Shown here piece by piece: positions 27,125 to 36,106 of a stretch of DNA of 64,000 nt. The DNA is from Thioclava sp. JE_KL1. Lineage in GTDB: Bacteria > Pseudomonadota > Alphaproteobacteria > Rhodobacterales > Rhodobacteraceae. Position numbers and translations under genes: made by a program. The stretch covers positions 62,001-126,000 of the forward strand of contig NZ_WBJS01000002.1 in NCBI RefSeq assembly GCF_009296265.1, given 5' to 3'. Under the pieces are notes generated by a model that did not search any database, was not told the DNA's origin, and saw only the letters and a list, made by a program, of their open reading frames with translations. Position 1 is the first letter of the stretch; each line of letters begins with the position of its first letter.

Positions 27125-28338
27125 GCCGCGCCTTTCTGATCGTGATGGACAGCGTCGGGATCGGCGGCGCGCCCGATGCGGATCGCTTCTTCAACGACGG
27201 TGCGCCGGACACGGGCGCGAATACCGTGGGCCATATCGCGCAGGCCTGCGCGGAAGGGCGCGCGGAGGAAGGCCGTTCGGGGCCGCTGAATATGCCGACG
27301 CTGGCGGGGCTTGGACTGGGCGCGGGCGTGAAGCTCGCCTCGGGTGAGGATGCGCCGGGGCTGATGGCTGACCCTGTCGGGCTCTGGGGCGCGGCCACCG
27401 AGATCTCTCCCGGCAAGGACACGCCCTCGGGGCACTGGGAGCTGGCGGGCGTGCCGGTGCCGTGGGAATGGCATTACTTCCCCGATCAGAGGAACAGCTT
27501 CCCCCCCGATCTGGTTGCCAAAGCCTGCGAGATCGCGGGCACGGACGGCATTCTGGGCAATTGCCACGCCTCGGGCACCAATATCATCGAAGAACTGGGC
27601 GACGAGCACATCCGCACCGGCTGGCCGATCTGCTACACCTCCGCCGATAGCGTCTTCCAGATCGCAGCCCATGAGGAGCATTTCGGCCTCGACCGCCTTT
27701 TGAAGCTCTGCGAGGGGCTCGCGCCGACGCTCCATGCGATGAAGGTGGGGCGTGTGATCGCACGGCCGTTCGTCGGCGAGAACGGGCAGTTCACCCGCAC
27801 ACCGAACCGCCGCGATTACGCGATCCCGGCGCCGTCGCCGACGCTGCTGGACTGGGCCTATGATGCGGGACGCGTGACCCATGCGATCGGCAAGATCGGG
27901 GATATCTTCTCGCATCGTGGCATCACGCATCTGCACAAGGGCAAGGGCGACGCCGATCTGGCCGATCACCTGATCCGGCTGGCAGATGAGGCTGAGGAGG
28001 GCTCGCTCACCTTCGCCAATTTCGTGGAATTCGACAGCCTCTATGGCCATCGCCGCGACATCTCGGGCTATGCCCGCGCGCTGGAATGGTTCGACACGGT
28101 GGCGGCGCAATTCCTCGACCGCCTGCAACCGGGCGATCTGGCGATCTTCACCGCCGATCACGGCAACGATCCAAGCTGGCGCGGCACCGATCACACCCGC
28201 GAACGCGTGCCGGTTCTGGGCGCGGGCCCCGGTATCGGGTCGCGCAGCGTGGGCAATGTGGGGTATGTCGACTTAGCGGCCTCGCTCGCCACGCATCTGA
28301 ACATTCCGGCGCAAGGGCCGGGCAAAAGCTTTCTGTGA
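27121..28338 (+). CDS. deoB: Phosphopentomutase
   Basis: DeoB moves phosphate from C1 to C5 of ribose or deoxyribose. The 405-residue alkaline-phosphatase-fold enzyme has the metal-binding MDSVGIGG near residues 9-16, TPSGHWE, and the C-terminal [18 protein letters not shown] cluster. It starts inside the deoA stop (ATGA). The next step enzyme, deoxyribose-phosphate aldolase DeoC, is absent from this operon and must lie elsewhere. Confidence 0.95.
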   Translation: MSRAFLIVMDSVGIGGAPDADRFFNDGAPDTGANTVGHIAQACAEGRAEEGRSGPLNMPTLAGLGLGAGVKLASGEDAPGLMADPVGLWGAATEISPGKDTPSGHWELAGVPVPWEWHYFPDQRNSFPPDLVAKACEIAGTDGILGNCHASGTNIIEELGDEHIRTGWPICYTSADSVFQIAAHEEHFGLDRLLKLCEGLAPTLHAMKVGRVIARPFVGENGQFTRTPNRRDYAIPAPSPTLLDWAYDAGRVTHAIGKIGDIFSHRGITHLHKGKGDADLADHLIRLADEAEEGSLTFANFVEFDSLYGHRRDISGYARALEWFDTVAAQFLDRLQPGDLAIFTADHGNDPSWRGTDHTRERVPVLGAGPGIGSRSVGNVGYVDLAASLATHLNIPAQGPGKSFL

Positions 28339-28349
28339 GGGACAACACA

Positions 28350-28982
28350 ATGAGTGACCATCTGACCGTCGTCAAACACCCGCTGGTGCAGCACAAACTG
28401 ACCCTGATGCGCGAGAAGGACACGTCGACCGCGTCCTTCCGTCGTCTGCTGCGCGAGATCAGCCTGCTGCTGGCCTATGAGATCACCTCGGAGCTGGAAC
28501 TGACCTCGAAGAACATCGAGACGCCGCTTCAGGAGATGGACGCGCCGATCCTCGCGGGCAAGAAGCTCGCGCTGGTCTCGATCCTGCGGGCGGGCAACGG
28601 TCTGCTGGATGGCGTGCTGGAGTTGATCCCGGCGGCGCGCGTGGGCTTCGTCGGCCTTTATCGCGACCCCGAGACGCTGAAGCCGGTCGAGTATTACTGC
28701 AAGCTGCCGAGCGAACTTGAGGATCGTCTGACCATCGTGGTCGATCCGATGCTGGCCACCGGCAACTCCTCGGTCGCGGCGATCGACCTGATCAAGGAAA
28801 AGGGCGCGAAGAACATCCGCTTCATGTGCCTGCTGGCCGCCCCCGAAGGCGTTGCGCGCATGAAAGAGGCGCATCCGGACGTGCCGATCGTGACTGCAGC
28901 CCTTGATGAAAGGCTCGATGATCACGCCTATATCGTGCCGGGTCTGGGCGATGCGGGCGACCGGATGTTCGGCACGAAGTAA
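28350..28982 (+). CDS. upp: Uracil phosphoribosyltransferase
   Basis: Upp makes UMP from uracil and PRPP. The 210-residue protein has the PRPP loop DPMLATGNS near residue 131 and the uracil-binding [12 protein letters not shown] near the C-terminus. It lies 11 bp after deoB with GAGG before the ATG, as the last gene of the salvage operon, which recovers the uracil released from deoxyuridine or uridine. Confidence 0.95.
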   Translation: MSDHLTVVKHPLVQHKLTLMREKDTSTASFRRLLREISLLLAYEITSELELTSKNIETPLQEMDAPILAGKKLALVSILRAGNGLLDGVLELIPAARVGFVGLYRDPETLKPVEYYCKLPSELEDRLTIVVDPMLATGNSSVAAIDLIKEKGAKNIRFMCLLAAPEGVARMKEAHPDVPIVTAALDERLDDHAYIVPGLGDAGDRMFGTK

Positions 28983-29047
28983 GGCCAACACCCTTTACTC
29001 AAAGGCAAACCCGTCTATCCTCCCCTTGGAAACATCAGGGGGTGGAT

Positions 29048-29941
29048 ATGCGACTGAAAGCAGGGGCGGCGGCTGGTCTGGGCGCGATTCTCACGCTGGG
29101 GCTGGGAGGCTTCGCATCGGAGTCGCAGGCGCAGCAATATGCGCCCGCCGAAATGCCCCCGGCGAGCTATACCGATCCGCAATATGTCGACAGCCAGGGC
29201 TGCGTATTCGTGCGCGCGGATTATGGCGGGGCCGTGCGCTGGGTGCCGCAGATGAATAGCGACCGCGGCATCGTCTGCGGCCATACGCCCAGCCTGGCGC
29301 CCACCGTGCCGGTTGCGTCGGTAACCGTGGCGCCGGACCCTGCGGCACGCGCCACTGCCGCGATGCGCGCGCCCTATTCGCCGACCCCGACCTCGCCGCC
29401 TGTGCTGCGCGATCCGTCGCGCGTGTCTCACAGCGTGAGCGTCGGCGGGCTCGCCCCGGTGATGACCCACGCGCCCAAGCCGCAGAACGGCTGGACGAAT
29501 GCCTTCGACGATGGGCGGCTCAACCCCTATCGCGGCCCGCGCACCGTCCACGGCAACGCACAGATGCGCGCGCGCTGGACCGAACAGACGCCGATGCAGC
29601 TTCGCCCCACCGCGACGCCGGATCAGGTCTATGTCGAGGGCTCTTATCCGCCGGTGCCGAAGCCTCGCATCGTGGTGGTGCCGACCGTCACCGTGTCGAG
29701 CAAATCGGTCGCGCCGGTCGGCTCGAACGGCAAGCAATATGTGCAGGTCGGCAGCTTCGCCAATGTCGCGAATGTTGCAGCCGCGACGAAGCGTTTGCAG
29801 GCGCTGGGCCTTCCGGTCGCGACATCCAAGACGCAGGAGCTGACGGTGGTCTATGCTGGCCCGTTTTACGATTCCGCGAAGCTGAAGTCGGCGCTGGCCT
29901 CGGCGCGTCGGGCGGGCTTCCCGGATGCGCTCGTGCGCTGA
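29048..29941 (+). CDS. Secreted SPOR-domain protein
   Basis: The 297-residue protein has a signal peptide (cleavage after SQAQ, about residue 29), a Pro/Ala-rich middle region that is probably unstructured, and a C-terminal SPOR domain at about residues 222-297 (KQYVQVGSFANVANV... AGPFYDSAKLKSAL). SPOR domains bind glycan strands stripped of stem peptides at the septum, so a division or wall-remodelling role is likely. The ATG at 29048 is chosen over GTG 29042 because AGGGGG is better spaced. Confidence 0.85.
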   Translation: MRLKAGAAAGLGAILTLGLGGFASESQAQQYAPAEMPPASYTDPQYVDSQGCVFVRADYGGAVRWVPQMNSDRGIVCGHTPSLAPTVPVASVTVAPDPAARATAAMRAPYSPTPTSPPVLRDPSRVSHSVSVGGLAPVMTHAPKPQNGWTNAFDDGRLNPYRGPRTVHGNAQMRARWTEQTPMQLRPTATPDQVYVEGSYPPVPKPRIVVVPTVTVSSKSVAPVGSNGKQYVQVGSFANVANVAAATKRLQALGLPVATSKTQELTVVYAGPFYDSAKLKSALASARRAGFPDALVR

Positions 29942-29967
29942 CGCGGCGTGAAATTTCGGGAGAGATC

Positions 29968-29991
29968 AAACGGCCCTTCGGGGCCGTTTTT
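29968..29991 (+). terminator. Intrinsic terminator with UUCG loop
   Basis: AAACGGCCC and GGGCCGTTT pair around TTCG, followed by T residues. It lies between the SPOR gene and the convergent 339-residue gene and probably ends the SPOR transcript. Confidence 0.88.
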
Positions 29992-31010
29992 CATTGCGCC
30001 GAGCAGATGTCCTGCAGCGCCACCCATTGCGCATCTTCGAGAACCGGCTTCGGCGCAGGCTGGCCCTTGAACGGGTCGGCCTCGATCAGGCCCAGCACCG
30101 ACTCTCCGGTCGGGTCGAGCGCGTAGGCATAGGGCGTCGCGCTGACCCCGGCATCGCGGAAGGCGCGCAGCAGAGTGTCGCCATCGGCCCGCGCCGGGGG
30201 ATGCTGCAGCAGGTCCTGCGCATATTCGGCAAGCCCGCTCTCGGGCAGGTCGCCCGTGGTCAGCAGCCGCAGTGCTGCCGCGGGGCCGAGACGGTCGAGC
30301 ATCCGATGCAACGGGCGCCCTCCGGCGGCGCTGTTCTGCGCGGCGATGATGTAGCCCGCGACGACCTCGGGCGTGTCAGGCCCGTCGATCGTGTCGCGGC
30401 CGACCACGGTCATCCCGCCCGGCAGCAGCCGCGCCCCTTCGAGCGCCTGCGGCAGGACCGCGATGACCGATTGTCCGGGCAGCCGCTCCGCCAGTGCGGA
30501 CAGGGCACGATCGCCGCCGGGGCTGTGACAGGCCGAGCCGGTCATTTTCACCATCTCGGAGAGCAGCTTGCGGCCGATCTCGACGCGTTTCGCCTGCGGG
30601 GCGACGCGCGCGGCGTGATCGACCAGCGCCGAGGGCAACCAGAACAGCGCCACGGCGCCAACTGCCAGCAGTACCGCTCCGATGAGTACGCCGCGCAGCC
30701 GCCCCGGATGCGGGCGCTTTGCCGCGATGATCGCATGGACCTTCTCGATCGCCGCGATCATCGTCTCGTCTTCGATCTCGAGCTCTTCGCCCGGCTCCTC
30801 GGAAGGGGCGAAGATTGCGGGGCGTTTGCCGGGATTGCGACGGTACATCGCGGGCAGCGACCAATGCGCGAGCGCCGTGCCGGAGCGTGCCTCCGACAGC
30901 ACAAGCGTGGCGTCGCCCAGCGAGAGGATTACCTCGCGGCGCTGCGCGTCCGCTTCGGGACGCCATATACCGATTGCCTCGAGACGTTCATATTCGGAAA
31001 GGGCGGTCAT
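29991..31010 (-). CDS. Conserved single-pass membrane protein, function unknown
   Basis: The 339-residue protein has a cytoplasmic-type N-terminal domain of about 100 residues, one membrane helix (about 106-124) and a C-terminal domain of about 210 residues. The N-terminal part (EAIGIWRPEADAQRREVILSLGDATLVLSE) looks like a small beta domain. Nothing in it matches a catalytic motif I know. Its stop touches the terminator of the convergent SPOR gene. The type seems conserved in Rhodobacterales but I cannot name it. Confidence 0.72.
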   Translation of the reverse strand: MTALSEYERLEAIGIWRPEADAQRREVILSLGDATLVLSEARSGTALAHWSLPAMYRRNPGKRPAIFAPSEEPGEELEIEDETMIAAIEKVHAIIAAKRPHPGRLRGVLIGAVLLAVGAVALFWLPSALVDHAARVAPQAKRVEIGRKLLSEMVKMTGSACHSPGGDRALSALAERLPGQSVIAVLPQALEGARLLPGGMTVVGRDTIDGPDTPEVVAGYIIAAQNSAAGGRPLHRMLDRLGPAAALRLLTTGDLPESGLAEYAQDLLQHPPARADGDTLLRAFRDAGVSATPYAYALDPTGESVLGLIEADPFKGQPAPKPVLEDAQWVALQDICSAQ

Positions 31011-31095
31011 GCGGGCCCGTTACTGCTCTTGTTTGTCAAGAGGATAGCCGATCCTGCCGGGGGGTCAATCAAACAGCCCTGCCTGTAACGTAAAC

Positions 31096-31123
31096 CGCCC
31101 CGCGCGGAAAGCCGAGCGGGGCG
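31096..31123 (-). terminator. Terminator-like hairpin after the DsrE-family gene
   Basis: CGCCCCGC and GCGGGGCG form an 8-bp GC stem with a 12-base loop; on the minus strand GTTTA follows. Confidence 0.55.
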
Positions 31124-31185
31124 AGATGGGTCGCAATTCAGATTGGAACGCGCGGAAAGCGAAGGGCCGCCCGCGCGGTCGTCCG

Positions 31186-31620
31186 TCAGGGCCGCAGATA
31201 GGCGTAGCCGTCGCGTTGCAGATCGACGAGATAGGCCGCGCCGGAGGGAACGATTTCCGCCTCTTCGACCATAGGAGGCTCCTTCCCGAGCTTCTTGGTC
31301 ATCGCCGCGAGCGTGTTGGCGCAGGCGCGGAAATGGATCGGCTGACCCAGCATCGCCATTTCCTCGACGCGGGCTTTCACCGGCGAGGTGTCGGCGCGCA
31401 GCATGTTGAGCCCCGGCCCGTAGGTGACCATTTCGATCTGGACCTCTTCGCCTTTGTCTTTGTAATATTTGATCATGTTGAGCGCGTTGTTCAGCGCCAT
31501 GTTCATCACTTGCGGATCGGCGCTGTTGACCTGAATGGCGATTTTCTCATTCGCCATAGCGGGCAATGCCCAAACCATCGCCGCGAGCGCAAGCCCGAGG
31601 CGGAGTCCTCCCTTTACCAT
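31186..31620 (-). CDS. Periplasmic DsrE/DsrF-like protein
   Basis: The 144-residue protein has a signal peptide (cleavage after AMA, residue 23) followed by a DsrE-fold domain: KIAIQVNSADPQVMNMALNNALNMI, then VQIEMVTYGPGLNML and FRACANTLAAM with a single Cys at the position where DsrE-type proteins carry a reactive cysteine. Cytoplasmic relatives relay sulfur; exported single-domain versions such as this are of unknown function. It is divergent from the RNase P RNA gene. Confidence 0.8.
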   Translation of the reverse strand: MVKGGLRLGLALAAMVWALPAMANEKIAIQVNSADPQVMNMALNNALNMIKYYKDKGEEVQIEMVTYGPGLNMLRADTSPVKARVEEMAMLGQPIHFRACANTLAAMTKKLGKEPPMVEEAEIVPSGAAYLVDLQRDGYAYLRP

Positions 31621-31778
31621 CGTGATCTCCCTTTCACTTCATGGACGGCCAGCGTCAACGTGCCGCACCTGAAAAGCAAGTGGTTGCACGGACTGCTCCC
31701 GAAATTTCACGGCCTCGTGATGCGAGGGGGCGTTTCTTGGCTGAAGAAAAGACGCCCGTGATGCGTGCGCAGGGGCAA

Positions 31779-31806
31779 TTGACCGCGCGGGGGCGAGTGT
31801 CTATCT
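31779..31806 (+). promoter_or_regulatory. Sigma-70-type promoter of rnpB
   Basis: TTGACC (31779-31784) and TCTATC (31801-31806) are 16 bp apart. The predicted start, about seven bases further, falls at 31813-31814, exactly where helix P1 of the RNase P RNA begins. Confidence 0.7.
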
Positions 31807-31813
31807 GCTGCCT

Positions 31814-32230
31814 TGCGCGGATGGCTGGATGGCCGCGAGTTCCCGTAGCCCCGTGAATGCGGGTAGCCGGGGGCCCGAGGAAAGTCCGGACTCCATGAAG
31901 CAACGGTGCCGGGTAACGCCCGGGCGGGGAAACCCGACGGAAAGCGCCACAGAAAACAAACCGCCTCGGTTTCGGCCGGGGTCAGGGTGAAACGGTGGGG
32001 TAAGAGCCCACCGCGGGACTGGTAACAGGACCGGCACGGCAAGCCCCACCGGGAGCAACGCCGAATAGGGATCGCGCGCTGCGCCGCTTGCGGTGACGGC
32101 AGGGGAGCTTCGCCCCGAGCGATCCGGGTTGGCAGCTAGACCCTGTGAGCAATCGCAGGGCGAGAGGAATGGTCATCCATGGGGGTGCAAGCCTCCGGGA
32201 CAAAATCCGGCTTACAGGCCATCCGCGCAA
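31814..32230 (+). ncRNA. rnpB: RNase P RNA, bacterial class A
   Basis: RNase P RNA removes 5' leaders from tRNA precursors. The universally conserved GAGGAAAGTCCGGACTCC-type block is at 31877-31894, ACAGAAA follows near 31949, AGGGTGAAACGGTGGGGTAAGAGCC near 31985-32009, and the 3' CR-V GGCTTACAGGCC near 32209-32220. The ends are set by helix P1: TTGCGCGGATGGC (31814-31826) is the exact complement of GCCATCCGCGCAA (32218-32230), giving about 417 nt. A promoter fits the 5' end. Confidence 0.95.
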
Positions 32231-32421
32231 ATTCTTCTTTCGCTTCAAGATCGAGGGCAAGGAACAAGCCCCCGCCCGCACGGGTTCCCGCCACTGCGGC
32301 ACAGTGAGCGCGCATTGAAGCACAGGCCTCTCCATGATCGTGACTTGCGTTTCGCATCGAATTGGCCACGCTCGACGCAAAGGCGCAAACAGCCGAGACC
32401 AACTAGGGGAGAGAGATTGCC

Positions 32422-32805
32422 ATGGGCTATACGATCGACAAGGTGATGACCGGGGCATTCGACGAGGTCGAGGCGAAAGTGCGTGAGGCGCTGGCCGAGG
32501 CGGGCTTCGGTGTGCTGACCGAGATCAACGTGTCCGCCACGATGAAGGCCAAGCTCGACAAGGATATGCCGCGCTACAAGATCCTCGGCGCCTGCAACCC
32601 CAAGCTTGCCTATGAGGCGATCGGCGTTGCGCCCCGGATCGGGGCGATGCTGCCCTGTAACGTGGTGCTGCGCGAGGTGGAGGACGGGATCGAAGTCTGC
32701 GCCGTCGATCCCGTGGCCTCGATGCTCGCGGTCGAGAATGACGACCTCACCGAAGTCGCGAGCCAGGTGCGCCAGATGCTCGCCGACGTGGTTGCCAAGC
32801 TGTAA
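32422..32805 (+). CDS. DUF302 domain protein
   Basis: The 127-residue protein is one DUF302 domain: an N-terminal FDEVEAKVREALAEAGFGVLTEINVSATMKAKL segment, then YKILGACNPKLAYEAI and AMLPCNVVLRE with two cysteines. The function of DUF302 is not established; members often occur near redox or metal genes. AGGGGAG precedes the ATG. The preceding 190 bp after rnpB hold no gene that I can support. Confidence 0.88.
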   Translation: MGYTIDKVMTGAFDEVEAKVREALAEAGFGVLTEINVSATMKAKLDKDMPRYKILGACNPKLAYEAIGVAPRIGAMLPCNVVLREVEDGIEVCAVDPVASMLAVENDDLTEVASQVRQMLADVVAKL

Positions 32806-32885
32806 ATCGCGTGAGTTTTTTCTAGCCAAGCGCGTCCCTGCGCGCGAAGCTGTCTCAACAGGAAACCGCATTTCGGGGGAATGAT

Positions 32886-33596
32886 ATGAGCTTCGTGAAG
32901 ACATTGGCTACGCTCGCGGTGGGCTTCGCCGCCGCCAAGGGCGTGGAGCGTTTCAACAAGATGGGCGGTCTCGACGGTATGAAGGACGCGCTCGGCAAGG
33001 CCGGCGAGCCCGGCGGTATGGGTGACCAGATGGGCGAGTGGGCCGAGAAGATGGGCATGCCCGGCGGCAAGGAGACCGTGCGCGGCCTCTTCGGCCAGTT
33101 CGGCTCTCAGGCGGCCTCCGCGACGGCGGCGACCGAGGCAGGGCTTGGCGCGCTGATTGGCGCCATGACCGGCGCTGCGAAAACGGGCGCAGGCAATATC
33201 TCGGAGATGCTCGGGGCCGTGACTTCCGGCACGCCGGTCAACGCGATGATGGAAGATCAGGCCAAGCTGATGATCCGCGCGATGATTCAGGCCGCGAAAG
33301 CCGATGGCGAGATCGACGAGACCGAGCGCCAGACCATCCTCGATCACCTGTCCGACGCCTCCGACGAAGAGATCGCCTTCGTGAAATCCGAACTCGACGG
33401 CCCGATCGACATCACCGCTCTGGCCAATGCCACCTCGGATCACATGAAGTCGCAGGTCTATTCGTCTGCGCTTCTGCCGATCACCGTCGATACCGAGGCG
33501 GAGAAGCAATATCTGGCGAATCTGGCCGCGGCGCTGGGCCTCGAGACGGAGAAAGTCGCCCAGATTCACGAGACGATGGGCAAGCCGCTGATCTGA
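32886..33596 (+). CDS. YebE/TerB-like DUF533 protein
   Basis: The 236-residue protein has an N-terminal hydrophobic and Gly/Met-rich region (about residues 1-110) and a TerB-like helical domain at about 120-235 (LMIRAMIQAAKADGEIDETERQTIL, an acidic DGEIDETE loop that in TerB-type folds binds metal). DUF533 proteins such as E. coli YebE are envelope-associated and of unknown function. It follows the DUF302 gene by 80 bp on the same strand. Confidence 0.82.
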   Translation: MSFVKTLATLAVGFAAAKGVERFNKMGGLDGMKDALGKAGEPGGMGDQMGEWAEKMGMPGGKETVRGLFGQFGSQAASATAATEAGLGALIGAMTGAAKTGAGNISEMLGAVTSGTPVNAMMEDQAKLMIRAMIQAAKADGEIDETERQTILDHLSDASDEEIAFVKSELDGPIDITALANATSDHMKSQVYSSALLPITVDTEAEKQYLANLAAALGLETEKVAQIHETMGKPLI

Positions 33597-33755
33597 GCGG
33601 AAAAGGGCGTCACCGCTTTATGAGCCGTGGGCGAAGAATTTTCAGCCTGCGGCCCGGTTTGCCGGTTGACTCCGCATCGCGCATCGCTAAAAGGCGGGCT
33701 TCAAGGATTCCGCGGGTGCGTAGTTTTTTCGATGCCCGGAGCTAGGAGATAAACA

Positions 33756-33923
33756 ATGGCGAAGCCGACGACGATCAAGATCCGTCTGAACTCGACGGCG
33801 GGCACCGGGCACTTCTATGTGACCAAGAAGAACGCCCGCACCATGACCGAAAAAATGACCGTGAACAAATACGATCCGGTCGTGCGCAAGCACGTCGAAT
33901 ACAAGGAAGGCAAGATCAAGTAA
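33756..33923 (+). CDS. rpmG: 50S ribosomal protein L33
   Basis: The 55-residue basic protein ([16 protein letters not shown]..., [32 protein letters not shown]) is a full-length L33 of the type without zinc-binding cysteines, common in Gram-negative bacteria. TAGGAGATAAACA precedes the ATG. A promoter-like TTGACT (33666-33671) with CTAAAA (33687-33692) lies upstream. A strong terminator follows, so it is a single-gene transcript. Confidence 0.95.
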
Positions 33924-33946
33924 GATCGCCTGACCTTGACGGTTAG

Positions 33947-33976
33947 AAGGCCGTGCCTCCGGGCACGGCCTTTTTC
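33947..33976 (+). terminator. Intrinsic terminator of rpmG
   Basis: AAGGCCGTGCC and GGCACGGCCTT form a perfect 11-bp stem with a four-base loop and a run of T residues. Confidence 0.92.
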
Positions 33977-34339
33977 TTTTGGATTGGAAACTCGCTGCCC
34001 GGATCAGCCGCGAAGCGGCCCGGGCCGCACCCGATCTCCCCCCGGGGAGGGCGCATTGGCGATGTCAGTGCAGGCACGTGCGTCTTTCGGGCTTGCGAGA
34101 TAAAGCACCCAGCCACCGAGCGCTGCAAAGCGCCCACCCAAGGTCGGGCGCGGCCCTCTGGAGGCTTAAGACGGAGTTAGTGGGCCTCTCCGGGGGTATT
34201 GCTTGCGCAATCCGCGTTCGCCGCTTCGGTGGCTCCACTGGAGCCCCCGATCTGCGCTTTCAGCAATCGCGCCCCGGCGCCTCCATGGTCGGCGCGTTCG
34301 CCGCTGAGGGCTTCCACTGGAAGCCCTCCGAGACGCGGC
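33977..34339. other. Non-coding gap with clustered hairpins
   Basis: No credible gene is visible on either strand in these ~360 bp. The stretch holds several short GC hairpins (34008-34018, 34198-34211) and the paired hairpin repeats listed separately. It separates rpmG from the convergent azlD. Confidence 0.6.
34214..34328. repeat. Two diverged copies of a hairpin repeat
   Basis: Copy 1 (34214-34247) and copy 2 (34294-34328) both begin GCGTTCGCCGCT and continue, after three to five bases, into a hairpin with loop ACT: GGCTCC/GGAGCC in copy 1 (34231-34245) and the longer GAGGGCTTCC/GGAAGCCCTC in copy 2 (34306-34328). The stems differ but remain paired. Copy 2 sits 12 bp after the azlD stop and may end that transcript. 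Confidence 0.6.
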
Positions 34340-34672
34340 TCACCCCACCAGCCACAGCGACAGGTAAAGCGCCGCGAGCCCGCTGAGAATCGCCCACAGC
34401 GTGTTGCGCGTCGCGATCCCCACCCCCAGCGTCGCGAAGGCCGCGATCATCCGTGCAGGGTCGGTCTCACCGCCCGTGGCCGCAGGCCACAGCACCAGCG
34501 GCGCCACCAGCCCGGGCAGAACCGCGACCGGCGTGTAGCGCAGGTAGCGCAGCGCCCATTCCGGCAGTTGCCTGTCGCCGAGGAAGCCCATGAAAGAGAA
34601 GCGAAGGAAGAACGTGCCGATCCCCAGCGCGATGATGATTCCCCAGATCAGGGCGTCTGAATACCCGTTCAT
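34340..34672 (-). CDS. azlD: AzlD-family branched-chain amino acid exporter subunit
   Basis: The 110-residue protein has about four membrane helices and the AzlD-type opening (LIWGIIIALGIGTFFLRFSFMGFLG). AzlD pairs with AzlC as a two-component exporter of branched-chain amino acids or analogues. It overlaps azlC by four bases on the same strand. Confidence 0.85.
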   Translation of the reverse strand: MNGYSDALIWGIIIALGIGTFFLRFSFMGFLGDRQLPEWALRYLRYTPVAVLPGLVAPLVLWPAATGGETDPARMIAAFATLGVGIATRNTLWAILSGLAALYLSLWLVG

Positions 34673-35415
34673 TCCCGCACCGCCTTTCTACGCGCGACCC
34701 AAAGCTCGACCTGCGCACCCGTCACCATCGCGGCGACCGCGGCGATCATCAGCCCCACGCCGGAGGGCAGGAAGCTCAGCGCCAGCGCGCCGACGACCGA
34801 GACCGCCGCCGCCGCGACATGGGCGAGCGTGCGCAGCGCCGGCCCGATCATCGCGAGGAAGGTGATCGGTACCGCGAAATCGAGCGCGAATTCCGGCGGG
34901 ATTTTCGCCCCCACCAGCGCGCCGAGCAGCGTCGCGACATACCAGTTCGGGCAGATCGGGCTGCAGACGCCCGCGTAATAGGCCAGCTTCTCGGCGCGGC
35001 TCATCTCCGGCTCGGCCTCGTATTCGTTCGCCGCCATCGCATAGGATTGATCGACCATGAAATAGGCCACCAGCGCCTTCTGCCATGTCTTCGCCTTGCC
35101 AAAATGCGGCGTCAGCGCCGCCGAATACATGGCCATGCGCAGATTGACCGCAAGCGAGGCCGCGAGGATCAGCAGGACCGGCGCGTGATCGCCCATCAAC
35201 TGCAGCGCGGTGAATTGCGCAGCGCCCGCGATGACCATCACCGAGAAGCCCATGACCTGCGCCAGATCGAGCCCCGCGCTGGTTGCCGCCACCCCGAACA
35301 GCAGCCCGAAGGGCATGATTACCAGAAGGAACGGCAGACCATGCCGAAATCCGCGCCAATAGGCGGCTCGGATCGTGCCTTTCGGGGCCGTCCCGTTCGC
35401 GGTCATGTCCGACAT
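34669..35415 (-). CDS. azlC: AzlC-family branched-chain amino acid exporter subunit
   Basis: The 248-residue inner-membrane protein has the AzlC signature: FRHGLPFLLVIMPFGLLFGVAA near residue 23, the AGAAQFTALQL segment and NLRMAMYSAAL. It is the upstream, translationally coupled partner of azlD. The pair is divergent from mobA. The exported substrate here is inferred from the family only; no regulator (for example a Lrp-type gene) is adjacent. Confidence 0.9.
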   Translation of the reverse strand: MSDMTANGTAPKGTIRAAYWRGFRHGLPFLLVIMPFGLLFGVAATSAGLDLAQVMGFSVMVIAGAAQFTALQLMGDHAPVLLILAASLAVNLRMAMYSAALTPHFGKAKTWQKALVAYFMVDQSYAMAANEYEAEPEMSRAEKLAYYAGVCSPICPNWYVATLLGALVGAKIPPEFALDFAVPITFLAMIGPALRTLAHVAAAAVSVVGALALSFLPSGVGLMIAAVAAMVTGAQVELWVARRKAVRE

Positions 35416-35503
35416 GATGCTTGTCTCCCGTTCTCAGTTGCGGGACAGATAGGGAAGGATGCGGGCAAAGGCAAAGCGCGCGATTGTATTGGAGGCAATC
35501 ATC

Positions 35504-36106
35504 TTGACCGCTGGCGAAGATGTCGGGCCGCGTGTGGTCGCGGTGATCCTTGCAGGCGGGCAGGGGCGGCGCATGGGCGGCGTCGACAAGGCGAGGGTGA
35601 TGCTCGCCGGGCGTCCGCTGTTTGCCCATGTCGCAGCCCGGATCGGCCCGCAGGTGGCCAGGCTCGCGATCTCCGCCAATGGCGCGGCGCTGCGATTCGC
35701 CCCGATCCCCGTGCTACCCGATCCGCCCCAGCGGCGCGGCGAAGGGCCTCTGGCGGGGCTCCTGAGCGCGCTCGACTGGGCGGTAGAGCAGGGCGCGCAG
35801 AGACTGCTCAGTGTGCCTGTCGATACGCCCTTCCTGCCCCACGATCTGGTCGCGCGGCTAAGCGCCCCCGGCTCTGCTGCCTATGCCGCATCGGGTGGCC
35901 GCGATCATCCAAGCGTGGCGCTGTGCCCGGTCGACGACCGCGCGCGCATCGCAGAGCTGTTCGCCTCGGGCGAGCGGCGCTTGCGCGCGGCCTTCCCGGA
36001 TGCGGCGCGGGTGGAATTCGAGGGCAGCCCCGACCCGTTCACCAATCTCAACACGCCCGAGGATCTCGCCGCGGCGGCCGCGCATCTGGCGGAGGCGACA
36101 CGGTGA
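35504..36106 (+). CDS. mobA: Molybdenum cofactor guanylyltransferase
   Basis: MobA links GMP to molybdopterin to form the bis-MGD cofactor of enzymes such as DMSO and nitrate reductases. The ~200-residue protein has the nucleotide-binding LAGGQGRRMGGVDKA at about residues 16-30, DTPFLP for metal binding, and NLNTPEDL at the C-terminus. I prefer TTG 35504, which has a perfect GGAGG eight bases upstream, over ATG 35459, which adds 15 residues and has a poorly placed site. The stop overlaps the GNAT gene (GTGA). Confidence 0.88.
   Translation: MTAGEDVGPRVVAVILAGGQGRRMGGVDKARVMLAGRPLFAHVAARIGPQVARLAISANGAALRFAPIPVLPDPPQRRGEGPLAGLLSALDWAVEQGAQRLLSVPVDTPFLPHDLVARLSAPGSAAYAASGGRDHPSVALCPVDDRARIAELFASGERRLRAAFPDAARVEFEGSPDPFTNLNTPEDLAAAAAHLAEATR

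Noticed and set aside
31621-31813. Possible short gene between the DsrE-type gene and rnpB
   Set aside because: The frames lack ribosome-binding sites and recognisable composition; the stretch is explained by the rnpB promoter region.
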